Shown: positions 31,590 to 43,634, counted from the stretch's first letter. The stretch is 64,000 bases of DNA from Achatina immaculata (GCA_009760885.1 CM019715.1:25717472-25781471), one strand, 5' to 3'. The notes: a model not told the origin generated them from the sequence alone. Program-made: numbers and translations.

Positions 31590-32112
31590 ATATTTAAAGC
31601 AGCACTGTCCTTCAAAAATCTTGAGAACATATGGAATTCAAAAGTTATAAGAACAAAAACCAAGTTAAGATTGTTCAATTCAAATGTGATATCCACCCTC
31701 ATTTATGCATGCGAAAGCTGGAAATCAACTAAAGAAACAGACAAGAAATTAGACTCTTTTAAAAGCAAATGCCTAAGGAAAATACTTGATATAAAGTGGA
31801 ATGAATTTAAGAATAACACAGACAGATGAGCAAACAACAACCCGTCTCTTGGGTGTTCAGAAAAAGAATATGGGCATATGTAGGCCATATGATGAGATGA
31901 AACAATCAGAGAATACCAAAAACAAGCTATTAAGTGGAGCACAACAGGCCGAAGAAAAAGAGGTCGACCACGTGAAAAGAGGACATTGTTAAGAGAAGCC
32001 AGTTTTGTGGGCATAACATCCCTTGATGAAGTTGATAGATTCGCCGAGAACAGGAAAACGTGGCAAACAACTATTCTAGCCCTATGTGACATTTAACGGC
32101 ACAGGAAAGATG
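31590..32112 (+). mobile_element. LINE-D 3' end
   Basis: The frame from 31590 reads NLENIWNSKVIRTKTKLRLF then ACESWKSTKETDKKLDSFKS and KCLRKILDIKWNEFKN, the LINE-D polymerase segment. A shifted frame continues to 'gtgacatttaacggcacagg' and 'aaagatgtaagat', followed by a (AT)n run (32116-32160). Confidence 0.8.
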
Positions 32113-32114
32113 TA

Positions 32115-32115
<1 letters not shown>

Positions 32116-32192
<77 letters not shown>
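32116..32192. repeat. (AT)n then (AG)n microsatellites
   Basis: An AT run of 45 bp followed by an AG run. The AT part may be the LINE-D tail. Confidence 0.95.
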
Positions 32193-32193
<1 letters not shown>

Positions 32194-32194
32194 A

Positions 32195-32339
32195 ATTTGA
32201 CCTAGGAAAACAAAGCCAGAGAGGACTAGTGTTGGCATCCCTACCTCAAATGCTGTAGTGACCTAGAAATGTGAAGGCACTAACATTTCACACCTCTAAG
32301 GTATGCAAATGCTACGGGACATAGAATTGTAATGTTGTT

Positions 32340-32381
<42 letters not shown>

Positions 32382-32382
32382 T
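32195..32382 (+). mobile_element. SINE-3 3' body with (GTA)n tail
   Basis: 'tgacctaggaaaac', 'gacctagaaatgtgaaggca' and 'gggacatagaattgtaatg' match SINE-3 at 7600-7735, closing with (GTA)n at 32338-32382. The tRNA-like head is missing. It shows the unexpanded state of the segment that forms the 54 bp array at 7680-8385. Confidence 0.6.
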
Positions 32383-32409
32383 GGCGGTAGTAATAGCAGT
32401 AGTAGATGT

Positions 32410-32690
32410 TGTGAAAGACGCTAGCGATTGTTGGGACATGTGCTCAGGATGACTGACAACTCACTACCAAAAATAGCACTAAGATGGACAGCACAGGGGA
32501 ACAGAAGTAAGGGTAGACCAAAAGAGACATGGATAAGAACAACAGAAAGGATGCTGAGCAATAAAGGGCTCACTTGGGCAAGAGCGGAAAAAAGGCAAAG
32601 AACAGGCAATTGTGGAAAACCCTTGCGGAAGCCCCATGTGCAGTGGGCACTTAAGATTCAAAGAGAGAGAGAGAGAGAGAGAGAGAGTAG
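32410..32690 (+). mobile_element. LINE-E 3' end with (AG)n tail
   Basis: The frame from 32428 reads LGHVLRMTDNSLPKIALRW, then RPKETWIRTTERML and GLTWARAEKR, ending 'cacttaagattcaaagagag' and an AG run to 32688. Nearly identical to 13858-14075 but longer at the 5' side. Confidence 0.85.
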
Positions 32691-32699
32691 GTGTTATTG

Positions 32700-32781
32700 T
32701 AGTTGTAGTAGCTAATGTTGATTTCTGTTAAAGAATAGATGAGATATGGGAACAGTAAAATGAGATGATATGAGATAAAAT

Positions 32782-32821
<40 letters not shown>

Positions 32822-33305
32822 GAGATACTGGTATAGGAGAAAATAGAGAAAGAATTATGGTGACACTAATGTGGCACTATCACCTGTGGATGAAAGTTGA
32901 GGTGTGTGATATCTTAAGTGGTATAATAACCATTACCTGTCTGCATGCATACATGTGTATGTGTGGTGATTTTTTACCTATACCACGTGATCATAATGAG
33001 AGGAGCTAGAATTCTGCCAGGAGAATATCCCCAGCTAATCAGGCAGGTAGACACTATGAGCCTATTACCCGCGGAGGGAAGGTAATCCGATACGAAAGAA
33101 AACAGGCGGACATCAGCGCAAACAACGAGTCGGGCCAACGGGAACAAACTGACGGCATCTGAAATCCAAGATTGTGTGTCCTAAAGATTACGTGGCGACT
33201 TATCGTTGGCTGTTGCCTGCGATAGACAAAGGAAACGAAACATAAACCACCGAAGGATGCACGAGGGGCCAAGAGGTAAAAATAAGCTGGGTAGGATAAA
33301 CATAA
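32700..33305. other. No recognisable gene
   Basis: Holds an AG run at 32786-32825. The rest is unrecognised. Confidence 0.5.
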
Positions 33306-33700
33306 AATATAGTAATTCCCCGATGTACGGCCGACCGATTTACGGCTGTTCGAAATTACGGCTGAAGTTCCAATGGGGGGGGGGGGGGGTAAGTGGGAAA
33401 TTTTTCTAGAAACGGCCACACCCCTTGTTGCTACAAGCCTCTGTGACCGTCTGCGTTACGATTATTACATTATTACATTATTATTCTGTATTTAATGTGC
33501 TGTGATTCATATTTTGTGATTAATACTGTGTTAATTTGCAATCTGTTAATTTCAAAGTGATCGCAAACTTCACTGTGTTTGGTTTTTTTTTTCAACCTCC
33601 TTTTATAACGGGCGACATACGGCCATGTACGGTCTCATGGCAGGTCTCAAATGCTGTCGTAAGTTGGCATTTGATTTTGGCCAGACCCAGCCATGAATTG
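33306..33700. mobile_element. Possible pogo/Tigger-like terminal region
   Basis: 'taattccccgatgtacggcc' and 'gatttacggctgttcgaaattacgg' resemble termini of pogo-type elements, and 33600-33680 contains related CGG-rich blocks ('tacggccatgtacggtctc'). A long G run (33376-33388) interrupts it. No clear right terminus. Confidence 0.35.
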
Positions 33701-33764
33701 GTAAAGGTGTCTGGCCTACTTAATGAGGTTCCTCTGGACATAGGAAAGTGTTTTGACATCGACA

Positions 33765-34052
33765 CGACAAGACAAGACAAGACAAGACACGACAAGACAA
33801 GACAGACAAGACACGATTGGACAGAACAAGAAAATTCAAAGACACAACAGAATAAGACGAGGCAAGACACCACACAACAACGCAAGGCAGGGCGAGACAT
33901 GACAGAGCAAGAAAAAACACGACAGAACAAGACAAAACACGGCAGAACAAGACAAAACACGACAGAGCAAGACAAACACGACAGAGCATGACCAAAAAAA
34001 AAAAACAAAAACGACAGAACAAGACAAAACATGACAGAGCAAGACAAAACAT
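33765..34052. repeat. (ACAAG)n pentanucleotide-based array
   Basis: GACAAGACAA and GACAGAGCAAGACAAAACAC modules of 5 and about 20 bp. The pentamer is the same as the 3' tail of family H, but no family H body adjoins. Confidence 0.9.
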
Positions 34053-34364
34053 GGCTCTTTACAGTCATTAAATCTTCGCGTTGCCCATTCTCTGTAAATA
34101 TTATTTGAGAAGCTTCCTTTTTTTCCAGTTACGAAGGCTGGAGAGAACTGGCGAAAGAACAGAGCTAAAACAAGAACAACTGAACGCGTCAGCCAAGAAG
34201 GAAACAAAGGGCCGAATCAGAAAATAGAAGTGGATTAATTTGGCATAATAAACATGCTTCGTTGTTAATCTGGCGAATTACGATAACCACAGATCATATG
34301 GAATCACTCAAGAGAGGAACTACTTGGCAAAATAATGCTCCATAGTTACCACATACAGCAAAAC

Positions 34365-34850
34365 AGCTTCGAAACTGTCTGCACAGAGAAAAACAGCGAT
34401 CAGAAGAGACTGTCGAAACAGGGGAAAAACAGCCATTATCAGAAACTGCCTGCACAGAGAAAAAAAAACAGCCCTCAGCACTAACTGTCTACACAGAGAA
34501 AAACAGCCATCAGCAGAAACTTTCTAAACAGAGAAAAACAGCCATCAGTGGAAACAATCTTCACAGAGAAAAACAGCTATCAGCAAACTCTGACTACATA
34601 GATAAAAGCAGCGATATTCAGAAACTATCTACACACAGAAAAAACAGCAATCAGCAGAAACTATCTACACACAGAAAACATCAATCAGCAGAAACTATCT
34701 ACACACAGAAAAACAGCAATCAGCAGAAACTATCTACACACAGAAAAACAGCAATCAGCAGAAACTGTCTACACAGAAAGAAAACAACCATCAGCAGAAA
34801 CTATCTGCACAAAGAAAAAAAACAGCCCATCAGTAAAATCTATCTAGGCC
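34365..34850. repeat. Minisatellite, about 35 bp unit, 13 copies
   Basis: Units contain 'cagaaactatctacacacag' and 'aaaaacagcaatcag'. The best-conserved units lie at 34640-34770 and the left side is diverged. Confidence 0.9.
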
Positions 34851-35454
34851 TTGCCTAGAAATGATTTTAACTAAATACATCGACAAATGCGCATTGACTC
34901 TATTTATACTATTTAAGGGCTCTAATAACAAATATTCAGCAAAAATGTATAAGGGTGAGTATAAAGCGGCCCACAGCAACGCTGGAATTGGCAGATGGCA
35001 CAAAGAAATAAACACAGAAATTACAACAACAAAAAAAGGAGGGGGGAGGGGAAGCGCCGTGCTTTTATCGTCGTGGTCAGGTATTCTAGATGCTAATGCA
35101 CTCATTACTGAACAGCACCGACATCGGCCCACAGCAACGACGTGTGGCCATTACACCGTACAACACCCGGAAACACGTGTGCTCAAATCCATCAGCGCAG
35201 GCGCAAAGCGGAGACAGGACGTGACGTAATGACTTCCTTAATCTCCATATTGTTGTGCTTTTCCCGTAAATTTTGAAGTTCTTGGTAAGGGAGGTGGGGC
35301 AGATAAAGGGATTTTTTTAATGCATGGCCCCATGTTTGGATTGGAGGTCACACGGAACAAAGGAGTTTACTGCCAGAAGTGCGTGGCTGCACTCCATCAG
35401 TCTGCATAATGGAGTAGGGATACATAGTTTTCATACTGTGCTAGAGATCGGAAA
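34851..35454. other. No recognisable gene
   Basis: A 122-codon frame (34861-35229) lacks recognisable motifs. No feature supported. Confidence 0.45.
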
Positions 35455-35990
35455 CGTACAGTGAAATCAGGAATAGAATATGACAAGCCAAAACAACTTT
35501 CTAGCAAAGGAGAAAGATCTTGCGCAATGCATCTCTATCAATGAACAGCAGAGAGTTCTAAAATGGTACGTTGAGCTAATCCTGCTCTTCGGAAGTGAGT
35601 CACAGACAGTCAAAAGACTGATGGAGAGATCACTACAGGCGACGGAGATGTGGTTGATTAGCGTTATGTTAAGAATATCATGGGCAGTTAAGATGACAAA
35701 CATGGAATACCTAGCAATGAAGAAAGGAACCTAATTAAAACAGTAAGAATAGGGCAGTCATCATTATTTGGACTTATAATGAAAAAAGGAGGGCTTGAAA
35801 ATATCATTCACAAGAGGGAAGATAAATGGGAAGAAAATGCAAGAGAAGACCAAGAGAAAAAAAAATTCTCTAACGCGATGGCAAAAGAAAAAAAAAATCA
35901 CCAACTGAGCCGATGGAAACCATCAAGGAACGGGATATGTGGAGAAATATGACCGTCATTGCCTACTGGCATGTGCACCTGATGATGATG
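35455..35990 (+). mobile_element. LINE-C-like polymerase C-terminus remnant
   Basis: The frame from 35480 reads LKWYVELILLFGSESQTVK then ATEMWLISVMLRISWAVK, aligned with LINE-C at 4006-4120. It continues degenerately through 'agagaagaccaagagaaa' to a short GATGATGATG tail (35980-35991). Inactive. Confidence 0.75.
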
Positions 35991-36334
35991 CTGGTAGGGA
36001 CAGCTGAGAGACGCACTTTTATTTGTCCATTTTGGACAATAACCTTCACGTGTATCCCGTTCTCAATCTTGTTTCAAGACCTTCAAGCAGTTTTGCCTAC
36101 GTTAAACTTTGTATGTTGATGAGTCTGTTAAAAATTATCCTATTTAGAATATTTCTATTCCTAGTTCTTGTGTTTTGTATACAAAAGCTAATTTTGCTTA
36201 CGAACGAATCATTCAGGTTCGTTTAAATGCCTCTTTCAACTGCTTCTTTGAAGAAGACAAAAAAAAAAAAAAACAACCTAAAAATCCGAGTCCTACAAAC
36301 GAATCCAGTTCTCCTTCAAGACAGGACAAGACAA

Positions 36335-36830
36335 ATTAAATGCAAATGCAGTATATCATTTTATATTACGGCGCTACATAGAACCAATATTGCTATATGG
36401 TTGTGAAACCTGGACATTTTACAACGAGATGGCAAAGACATTGAACGTTACAGGAATATGATTTTGGAGAAAGATGCAACAAATACCCAGGACAGACAAA
36501 AAAAAGCACAAACAAAGAAGTCCTCAAAGAAGTTTCAGAACCAAAAAAAAAAAACCTAGTTAAAATGATGAGAAAAAAAGGACAATCAAAATTGCTTGGA
36601 CGTGTAATGAGAAGACAGAAGTTGGAGCACTTAGTAATGACTGGAAAATTCCAGGAAAAAAACAAGGAAGAGGGATAGGCCAAGAGGAAAATATCTCAGA
36701 GGGGTCTCACCAGGTGCCATGGAAAAAACAATAAAAGCACTGAAACTAATGGGAAACACCAAGGACCTCACAAGATGGAGAAGCGTAATACTTGGCAAGA
36801 TCTTTCACGGCACGTAATAATAATAATAAC
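36335..36830 (+). mobile_element. LINE-C remnant with AAT tail
   Basis: A degenerate LHRTNIAIWL*NLDI-type sequence whose DNA matches 'gaaccaatattgctatatgg' and 'ttgtgaaacctggac' of LINE-C. It continues through 'gacaatcaaaattgcttgga' and 'gatggagaagcgtaatactt' to (AAT)n at 36817-36829. Close to the copy at 10905-11345. Confidence 0.7.
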
Positions 36831-38338
36831 AAATTATGTCGCACATTAGTAGACTTGACCTCATGCTGTTATTCAAGTTTTAATTTCTTCTCTTACTGTT
36901 TTGGGGCTGTGTGACACAAACACACTGTCCCCAGATATTTATGCGCTAGGTGGCGCTTCTCCATGCGTCTCTGGATAGCCAAGTGCATGGCCACGCACCT
37001 GGCCCATGTTCCCATTCAGATTTGGGACCATTCACCCAACTTTTTAGACACGCCTCGTAAATCTCGTATTGTCTATAGCTGTTTTGACCTTTCTGTTTTT
37101 TCCCTTCTAAATCGTAGCATAGCTTTGTTTTCTGAACTATCTGACTGACCCATCGGAATAGCTTGTTTAAACCCATTCCAGCTCATTTGAGGTAATACCA
37201 GGTAGTTTTACACTACACAAGCTGTAGGCGTCAATATAAAGTATTTATATATGAATGTTTAAACTGTTTACCTTTACGCATCTAAAGGTGCAGGATCGAC
37301 TTTCAGCTGTTTCCCACCTCTTATGTACAAATCCTACCAAATGGAAACTAAAAAAAAAAGACTACACCCACACATCTTTTCCCGAGGTACAACTTTTCAT
37401 TTAATAAGTACGTTGGAGCAAACTATCTGGTTAACTAATTTCTTTAGTGCCTTGAATAACACTGGACATCACCAACATTACATAAGGGAAACCCAACCAG
37501 AACTGTAATATTTGATCCAGGGAAAAACAAATAAGAGGTTATCTTTATTAGCGAAAACCAGACAGTCACTTTACACGACCACGACTGGAATGATAACCAA
37601 AAAACCAGTGTACTGACAAACCACATAGAACACACACGCACATACTCAAAAGCTCATAATCCGAGAACTAGGCCATGGCATCAAAGTCATCATTACTTTT
37701 GTGTCGCAGTTTACAAACACTAGTTCGTGAAACATTCATACCGGTCTTTCCTAATTAAAAATCATGTCAAGGTAGCTCAAAGGGCAAACATCTCATGCAA
37801 GTCGCGAACTACGAAAAACACTTCCCTGCACGATAAAATGCTCCCCCAACAAAAGAAAACATCTAAATCTTCTGCTAGAACATACAGACATCTTCATCAG
37901 TGCATATCACACAACAGATAGTTATAAAACATAATCAGACAATACTCATGGATGACTACTATTATGCTTAACAGTCGTTAACACATATAAAAAAAATCAC
38001 TGCGCCTTCAAATGACAATTAAAACGAGAAACACAAATAAAAACACCACAAATTTATGAGCTCACTGTGACAACTCACTTCTTGTACACTCAACATAAAG
38101 AAAAAAAAAAGACCCCATTATTTCGTATTACTTTTCAATAAATACATCAAAAGAAAACTATGAATTTCACCGCATTAAAAAATGATAGACAAAAAAATGC
38201 GCAGTGACTTGTTAACTACATATCCACCCTCACATCTCATTAACACCTTCTTGACTGCGAACATTTACCCGTAACAAAAGCACGAGACAGTTCTAGTGAC
38301 TACATAAAAAAACTTCAGAACAAAACTTACACTAACTC

Positions 38339-38340
<2 letters not shown>
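36831..38340. other. No recognisable gene
   Basis: About 1.5 kb of AT-rich unique DNA, the largest repeat-poor stretch here. Short frames (36963-37148, 37444-37641, 37727-37921) have no motifs. No exon could be supported. Confidence 0.5.
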
Positions 38341-38370
<30 letters not shown>

Positions 38371-38408
38371 CTTTTGTGGGAGTATATATATATATATATA
38401 TATATATA
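38341..38408. repeat. Palindromic pair of (TA)n runs
   Basis: Two TA runs of about 26-28 bp flank 'cttttgtgggag'. The arms are mutually and self-complementary, so the tract can form a long hairpin or cruciform. Confidence 0.9.
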
Positions 38409-38769
38409 CTCACACAAAGGTATACTTACATCAAGTCACACACAGGTATCCTTACAACAACTTAAAAAGAAAAGACATGAGGTCGGCTCGAGTACTTGGG
38501 ATCATTGCAAAGAACAATCATTTCCCCACATCAGAATATCAGAACACTTCAACAACTAAAAGCCCAATTATTCCACCATAGCGGCTCCCCCAAACAACAT
38601 GCTACCCGGCCATCGCCTCCATCGAAAACAACACTGACCAATCTCAGCTACGTACTGCACCACACGCTTTCACGCTGGTCAGTCCCGTGACTACACCCGA
38701 GGTTGTGCTTACCTTGATCTTCCGAATCGGCCGTTTTCGAAAAGCCAACACCCAGCCAAAACCTCTCAT
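38409..38769. other. No recognisable gene
   Basis: Somewhat GC-richer than its surroundings. A splice-donor-like AAG/GTAAGC exists on the minus strand at 38707-38715, but no reading frame supports an exon. Confidence 0.4.
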
Positions 38770-38838
38770 CAAATGACTCCACTAAAATGAGGGCAAATGA
38801 CTCCACTCAAATGAGGGCACATGACTCCACCGTAACAT
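38770..38838. repeat. Short tandem repeat, 24 bp unit, 3 copies
   Basis: 'atgactccactcaaatgagg' plus 'gcac', repeated with single-base changes. Confidence 0.8.
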
Positions 38839-39715
38839 TCGGCCTGGTCCATCCCACTTTGGAAGCAGGGACAATGTTTGCTGTATCAGGAAGGCATTTT
38901 TCGTTATGTTGTATTTGTTTGCCTTCTTTTATATGCCAGTGGCAGTTCCATGAGTTTTTTGTTTACAGCAGAAAATAATTATTCTTTATATATTCTCCTA
39001 GCATTTTATCTGTTATTTTATCTTATATTTCTAGTTTCGTTTTCTTTTATTCCGCTTTCATTAGTTACTGAAAATGAATTTAGATCCGCCTAGAAAAAAA
39101 ATAAATAGAAAAACGCAGGCAACGAAGTATGCAATAAAAGCATTAGCAGAATTTAGATTTAAAAAAAATTAATGGAAATTATAAGAAGACTTTTAATAAA
39201 AAAGGTTTGCACAAAAGAAGAAGAAGAAGCAGAAAGCAATTATAGGCATGCATAACCTAACACAGAACAAAATAAAATGACAAATAAAATTTTAAAAATC
39301 AAAGAGAAAAAAAAAAAAAGAAACAGATTTTCAAGAGCAAAAGGAAAAATAAAGCTTTTTTTTTTTCTCTCCTCCGATTACTCGACTTCTCCTTCCGCCT
39401 GTTTTCTGCGCACAAATTTCTTGTTCACGTCTCGTCTGATCTTGACCCTGACATTGCTCATATATGAACTTCCCGTATGTGGAGATCAATATTTTCATAT
39501 AGCGTCTCGCACATTCCGGCAACGTTCCGTTTTAAAATGGAAGTGCTGTAGTGTTATTATAGAACTTTACTGCAGACAAAATGGAGCCATGTTTTCAAGA
39601 GATTTGCCGCCAATTTTAACTTCTTGCGTGACAGCCTGGGCCACGTTTGACATAATTAAACGAGTTACTTTATTATATACTCACTTTTTTCTTGAAAAAA
39701 AATCAATACTCGCTT
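38839..39715. other. No recognisable gene
   Basis: AT-rich with A and T runs and a 147-codon frame (39277-39720) starting in an A-rich run. No motifs seen, so not supported as a gene. Confidence 0.45.
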
Positions 39716-40392
39716 ACTGAAGGAACTAGTACGTTTATTTTGTTTGTGCTCTAGGAACTAGTACGTTTATTTTGTTTGTGCTCTAAGAACTAGTACGTTT
39801 ATTTTGTGTGTGCTCTATGAACTAGTACGTTTATTTTGTTTGTGTTCTAGGAACTAGTACGTTTATTTTGTTTGTGCTCTATGAACTAGTACGTTTATTT
39901 TGTGTGTGCTCTATGAACTAGTACGTTTATTTTGTTTGTGTTCTAGGAACTAGTACGTTTATTTTGTTTGTGCTCTATGAACTAGTACGTTTATTTTGTG
40001 TGTGCTCTAAGAACTAGTACGTTTATTTTGTATGTGCTCTAAGAACTAGTACGTTTATTTTGTGTGTGCTCTAAGAACTAGTACGTTTATTTTGTGTGTG
40101 CTCTATGAACTAGTACGTTTATTTTGTGTGTGCTCTATGAACTAGTACGTTTATTTTGTGTGTGCTCTAAGAACTAGTACGTTTATTTTGTGTGTGCTCT
40201 AAGAACTAGTACGTTTAATTTGTTTGTGCTCTAGGAACTAGTACGTTTATTTTGTTTGTGCTCTAGGAACTAGTACGTTTATTTTGTTTGTGCTCTAAGA
40301 ACTAGTACGTTTATTTTGTTTGTGTTCTAGGAACTAGTACGTTTATTTTGTTTGTGCTCTAGGAACTAGTACGTTTATTTTTTCTGTGCTTG
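39716..40392. repeat. Minisatellite, 32 bp unit, about 21 copies
   Basis: The unit is 'gaactagtacgtttattttg' then 'tttgtgctctag', with one ACTAGT palindrome each. Variant sites (ttt/tgt, agg/tga/aag) alternate in blocks, indicating higher-order duplication of multi-unit segments. Confidence 0.95.
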
Positions 40393-40402
40393 TAGAGTCA
40401 GA

Positions 40403-40700
40403 GACGGCCTAGTTGGCTGAGTGGTTAGGAGCTCGGTCTACTAATCCAATTGTACAGAGTTGAAGTCCCAGCAACAGGGATTTTCTTCTGGTACCATCAC
40501 ACCAAAAGGTCCCCTGTGTCTACCTAGCCTCTAAAAAATGGGTACCAGAGAAGTGTGAGAAGGTAAATGCGACCAGGCATGATACTGACCACACCACAGT
40601 TTCATGTGACGAAGGTCTTGGAAATGCGGGCCTAACACCGTATTCCTAATCTGACTTAATGGCATGGACACAGGGATTGTATTTTACCCTGATGGTCGCT
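40403..40700 (+). mobile_element. SINE-1 copy
   Basis: The head starts at 'ggcctagttggctgagtggt' (A-box-like TGGCTGAGTGG at 40414-40424) with an anticodon-like CTACTAATCC. The B box region is decayed. The body has 'aaggtaaatgcgaccaggca', 'tgatactgaccacacca' and 'cctaacaccgtatt'. It begins right at the end of the 32 bp array. Confidence 0.75.
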
Positions 40701-40817
40701 ATCATCTGGAGCCGTGCCGATAAGCACCAGGAGTCTTTATGGCGTTGGCAGTCAGGTTTGTCTATCTTCTACGTTCCTTGTTGCTTCGTTGTTATTGGTC
40801 TTTCTAAGTCACGGGGG

Positions 40818-41190
40818 TGAAGATGCATGTCCGATGAGGCAATCAGCGACCCCATAGCTGACATGCTAGCCTCAAGGTTAGCGAACCATAGCTGACCAAG
40901 ACCCTGTCCCACCTCTCCTTTGGTACCCCTCAGAAACAGGGCCTAGACCGGCTAACAGGGCAGGGATCACCGTAGTCCCCATGGTGGTGGAGTCTGCTGA
41001 AGAAGCATTGCACACCCCCATGCTTTTTTAGCTGTACCCCGGGACTGAAAAAGTAGCCGCCATAACCCGCTCCCACGCTTATGCGATGCTGTGCCTCGAC
41101 ACTTCTGCAGCATCGGCTGCAAAGAACAACACCTCGAAGTTACAGGGAGATTGCACAAACAAACAAACAACCAAACACACAAACATTTTT
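40818..41190 (+). mobile_element. Family H retroposon copy with ACAAAC tail
   Basis: The best-preserved copy. Ordered blocks: 'cccatagctgacatgctagc', 'ggttagcgaaccatagctga', 'cagggatcaccgtagtcccc', 'atggtggtggagtctgctga', 'gaagcattgcacacccccat', 'agcatcggctgcaaagaaca', then a tail of ACAAAC units (41155-41190). It carries only two diverged units of the 34 bp segment and a short C run. Confidence 0.75.
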
Positions 41191-41687
41191 CATCATGACC
41201 AAATAAAGAATTGTTTGAATATTTTGTTTGTTTGTCTAGCCAGGATACCCGCTTCATTGAGTGTGGTGTTTAGAATATGGGTAATATCTTAAACATTTCG
41301 TTCACCCGAGTCTCCTCTTTTTTTCCTCGTTTCACAAGAACCGTGTTCTAGTTTATTGCTCCTTCTAAGCCATCACGATGTTCATCGTGGCCAAAGAAAG
41401 ATACCTTTGTTTCCTTGATATGTCTGCGGGCAGGGTTTCGTGTATACTGGGCGGGCGAAAAGTCCCACAACACTCGGTGACAACTGCACGAGTTTATACA
41501 CATGGAACAGGTGTCTAGACAAACAAACAAACAGACAAACACACAGACAGACAAACAAACAAAAAATGACTTTGTCTGATTTGCCATCAAAAGGTCAGTG
41601 TTCTGTACAAACCAGGCCACATGAATCTCGGAAAGGATCGATGCTTTTAATGTTTTTTGCCCCCCTCGCACATATGAATGCTAAGTT

Positions 41688-42795
41688 CTTTGGAGGTGTT
41701 CCCATGACAAAGATCTTTTTTTTTTAAGACAGCGGTTCTCAAACTTTTTGGGCCCTGGAGCCCTATTTCAGTGAAAGCTAGCACAGCGAAACCCAGGAGG
41801 GCAAGGCGCTGAAAAAAAAATGAGAAAGAAGAAAAAAAAATAGGAAGAGAAAGAAGAAAATGCAGAATTACCAGGCGCGCCTTGACTAAATGCACAACCC
41901 CAAATGAACTGTAAACTCAAGCACAAGGATAGGCTTCTTCTTTTAACGTCGCGGAAGTAGCTCCTCTTTCTGTTCGCAAGTTCAAACGAGCAGGCAAGAC
42001 TACGACTCACCGTTTTGGATTTTGGGCGATCACAAGCCAGTTGTTTACTACTGTACAATCAAAACGTGAAGCTTCAACCGCCCCACAGATGATAAGGAAA
42101 GGAAGTGGGACCCTACAGGGAGGTTTTAGAAAGGGCTATTCTCCTTCTATTGGTCGTCATATGTTTTAAACAACTTCACTGCTTGGCTGTCTCTGTTATC
42201 CAGCTTTAGAAGACCCGGAATATGAATCATCGAAGCCCAATAACGGGAAACTTTTCACACGCCATCCACTTTATTAGATGGATAAGGAAAAAAAAATCCT
42301 GCAGAAATCCTGCGGACCCTCCAGGGATATTCCGCGGACTTGCACTTTGAGAAGCCCTGTTTTAAGTGAACCAGAAAGGGTTACCACGACAAAGGTCTTT
42401 TAAAGAAATCGGAAGGTGTTTTCATGACTAAAGTCCTCAAAGAAATTAGAAGCTGTTACCACGACTAAAGTCCTTAAAGAAATTAGAAGGTTTAGAAATT
42501 ATAAGCTATTTCCATGACTAAAGTCCTCAAAAAAATTAGAAGATGTTTCATGACTAAAGTCCTAAAAAAATTAGAAGATGTTTCCATGACCAAAGTCCTC
42601 AAAAAATTAGAAGGTTTTACCATGACTAAAATCTTCTAAAAATCTCGGGAAAATGTTACCGCTGTGAAGGTCTTGTAAAGATTTCTGAATATGCTACCAC
42701 GATGAGGATCTTGCACTGTTTTAAACATGTTTTTAGCATGATGAAGGTCTTTTAAACTTCTCAGAATGCTGTCGACGTGATGAAGATCTTGTAGA
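41688..42795. repeat. Old minisatellite of about 36 bp, split by a hAT element
   Basis: Units of the type 'aaggtgtttccatgactaaa' and 'gtcctcaaagaaattag' fill 42368-42795 in diverged form. One unit is recognisable left of the hAT insertion (41688-41729). Confidence 0.7.
41730..42359. mobile_element. hAT element, 630 bp, inserted in a minisatellite
   Basis: The termini are CAGCGGTTCTCAAAC and, reverse-complemented from the right, CAGGGCTTCTCAAAG. The flanking octamers TTTTAAGA (41722-41729) and TTTTAAGT (42360-42367) agree at 7 of 8. The interior has no transposase frame. About 175 bp of the interior (41783-41958) recurs at 43459-43634. Confidence 0.8.
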
Positions 42796-43458
42796 ACTGG
42801 CCGTATACAAGGAGGGACCTAAACGCCGTAAACGGCTATTTTGCACTCTGGGCAAAGCTAACTATTTTGTATAGATCTACGCCATCAAAGATTAGTAATG
42901 CGCTCCATCTAAAGTCTGTTCACCAGGCGACTGTCCGGTTGTTATAACTGCAGCGCCATCCTTTCATACGTCGTTGCATGCGTCTGCTCAAGATATCCCA
43001 TTGTTTGTTGCAGTAGATTAGAAGAGATATCTCAGATTTTAGCTTCAGCTTAATAGATTGCGCTTTGTCAGCTAGGACGTTTTGTCTTAAGTCATGCAAG
43101 ATTTCTTTTGGCCCTCTTTAATTTCCTGAGCACTGATTCAACTTCTTGGCATGCTCTCATAGCAGAAAAAAAAAGTTCCTCGTTGTTTATTGATGATGTG
43201 GCAACATCTGTTGTTTTTTTTTTGTTTTTGTTTCTTACTGAAACATAACATTTGTTTTCAGCGTCAGTGTCATAGCTTTTTTTTGTTTTGTTTTGTTTTT
43301 TTTGTTTATGTTGTTGTCACGTTTTTTTTTTCGCACTGAAAACTGCCAATACCGTGAAAGGTGTTGAACTTTAAGTGGATTACAGTGGCTTGCTGGAGCA
43401 GTCGAAGTGGAGCCTCCCCCTATCCTCCACCCCCCCCCAAAAAAAAAAAAAAAAAAAA
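42796..43458. other. No recognisable gene
   Basis: Contains T-rich and A-rich runs (43210-43345, 43439-43458). No feature supported. Confidence 0.5.
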
Positions 43459-43634
43459 CAGCGAAACCCAGGAGGGCAAGGCGTTGAAAAAAAATGAGAA
43501 AGGAAAAAAAATAGGAAGAGAAAGAAGAAAATGCAGAATTACCAGGCACGCCTTGACTAAACCACAACTCCAAATGAAGTGTAAACTCAAACACAAGGTC
43601 AGGCATCTTCTTTTAACGTCACGGAAGTAGCTGG
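43459..43634. mobile_element. Partial copy of the hAT interior
   Basis: 'cagcgaaacccaggagggca', 'aaatgcagaattaccaggca' and 'cttcttttaacgtcacggaa' match 41783-41958 in the same orientation. Termini are absent or unrecognised. Confidence 0.65.

Noticed and set aside
34861..35229. 122-codon frame as a possible host exon
   Set aside because: It shows no motif, has ordinary base composition for the region, and lacks convincing splice sites or relatives elsewhere in the window.
38707..38715. Minus-strand AAG/GTAAGC splice donor consensus
   Set aside because: One such match is expected by chance in a window of this size, and no adjoining coding frame or acceptor could be supported.
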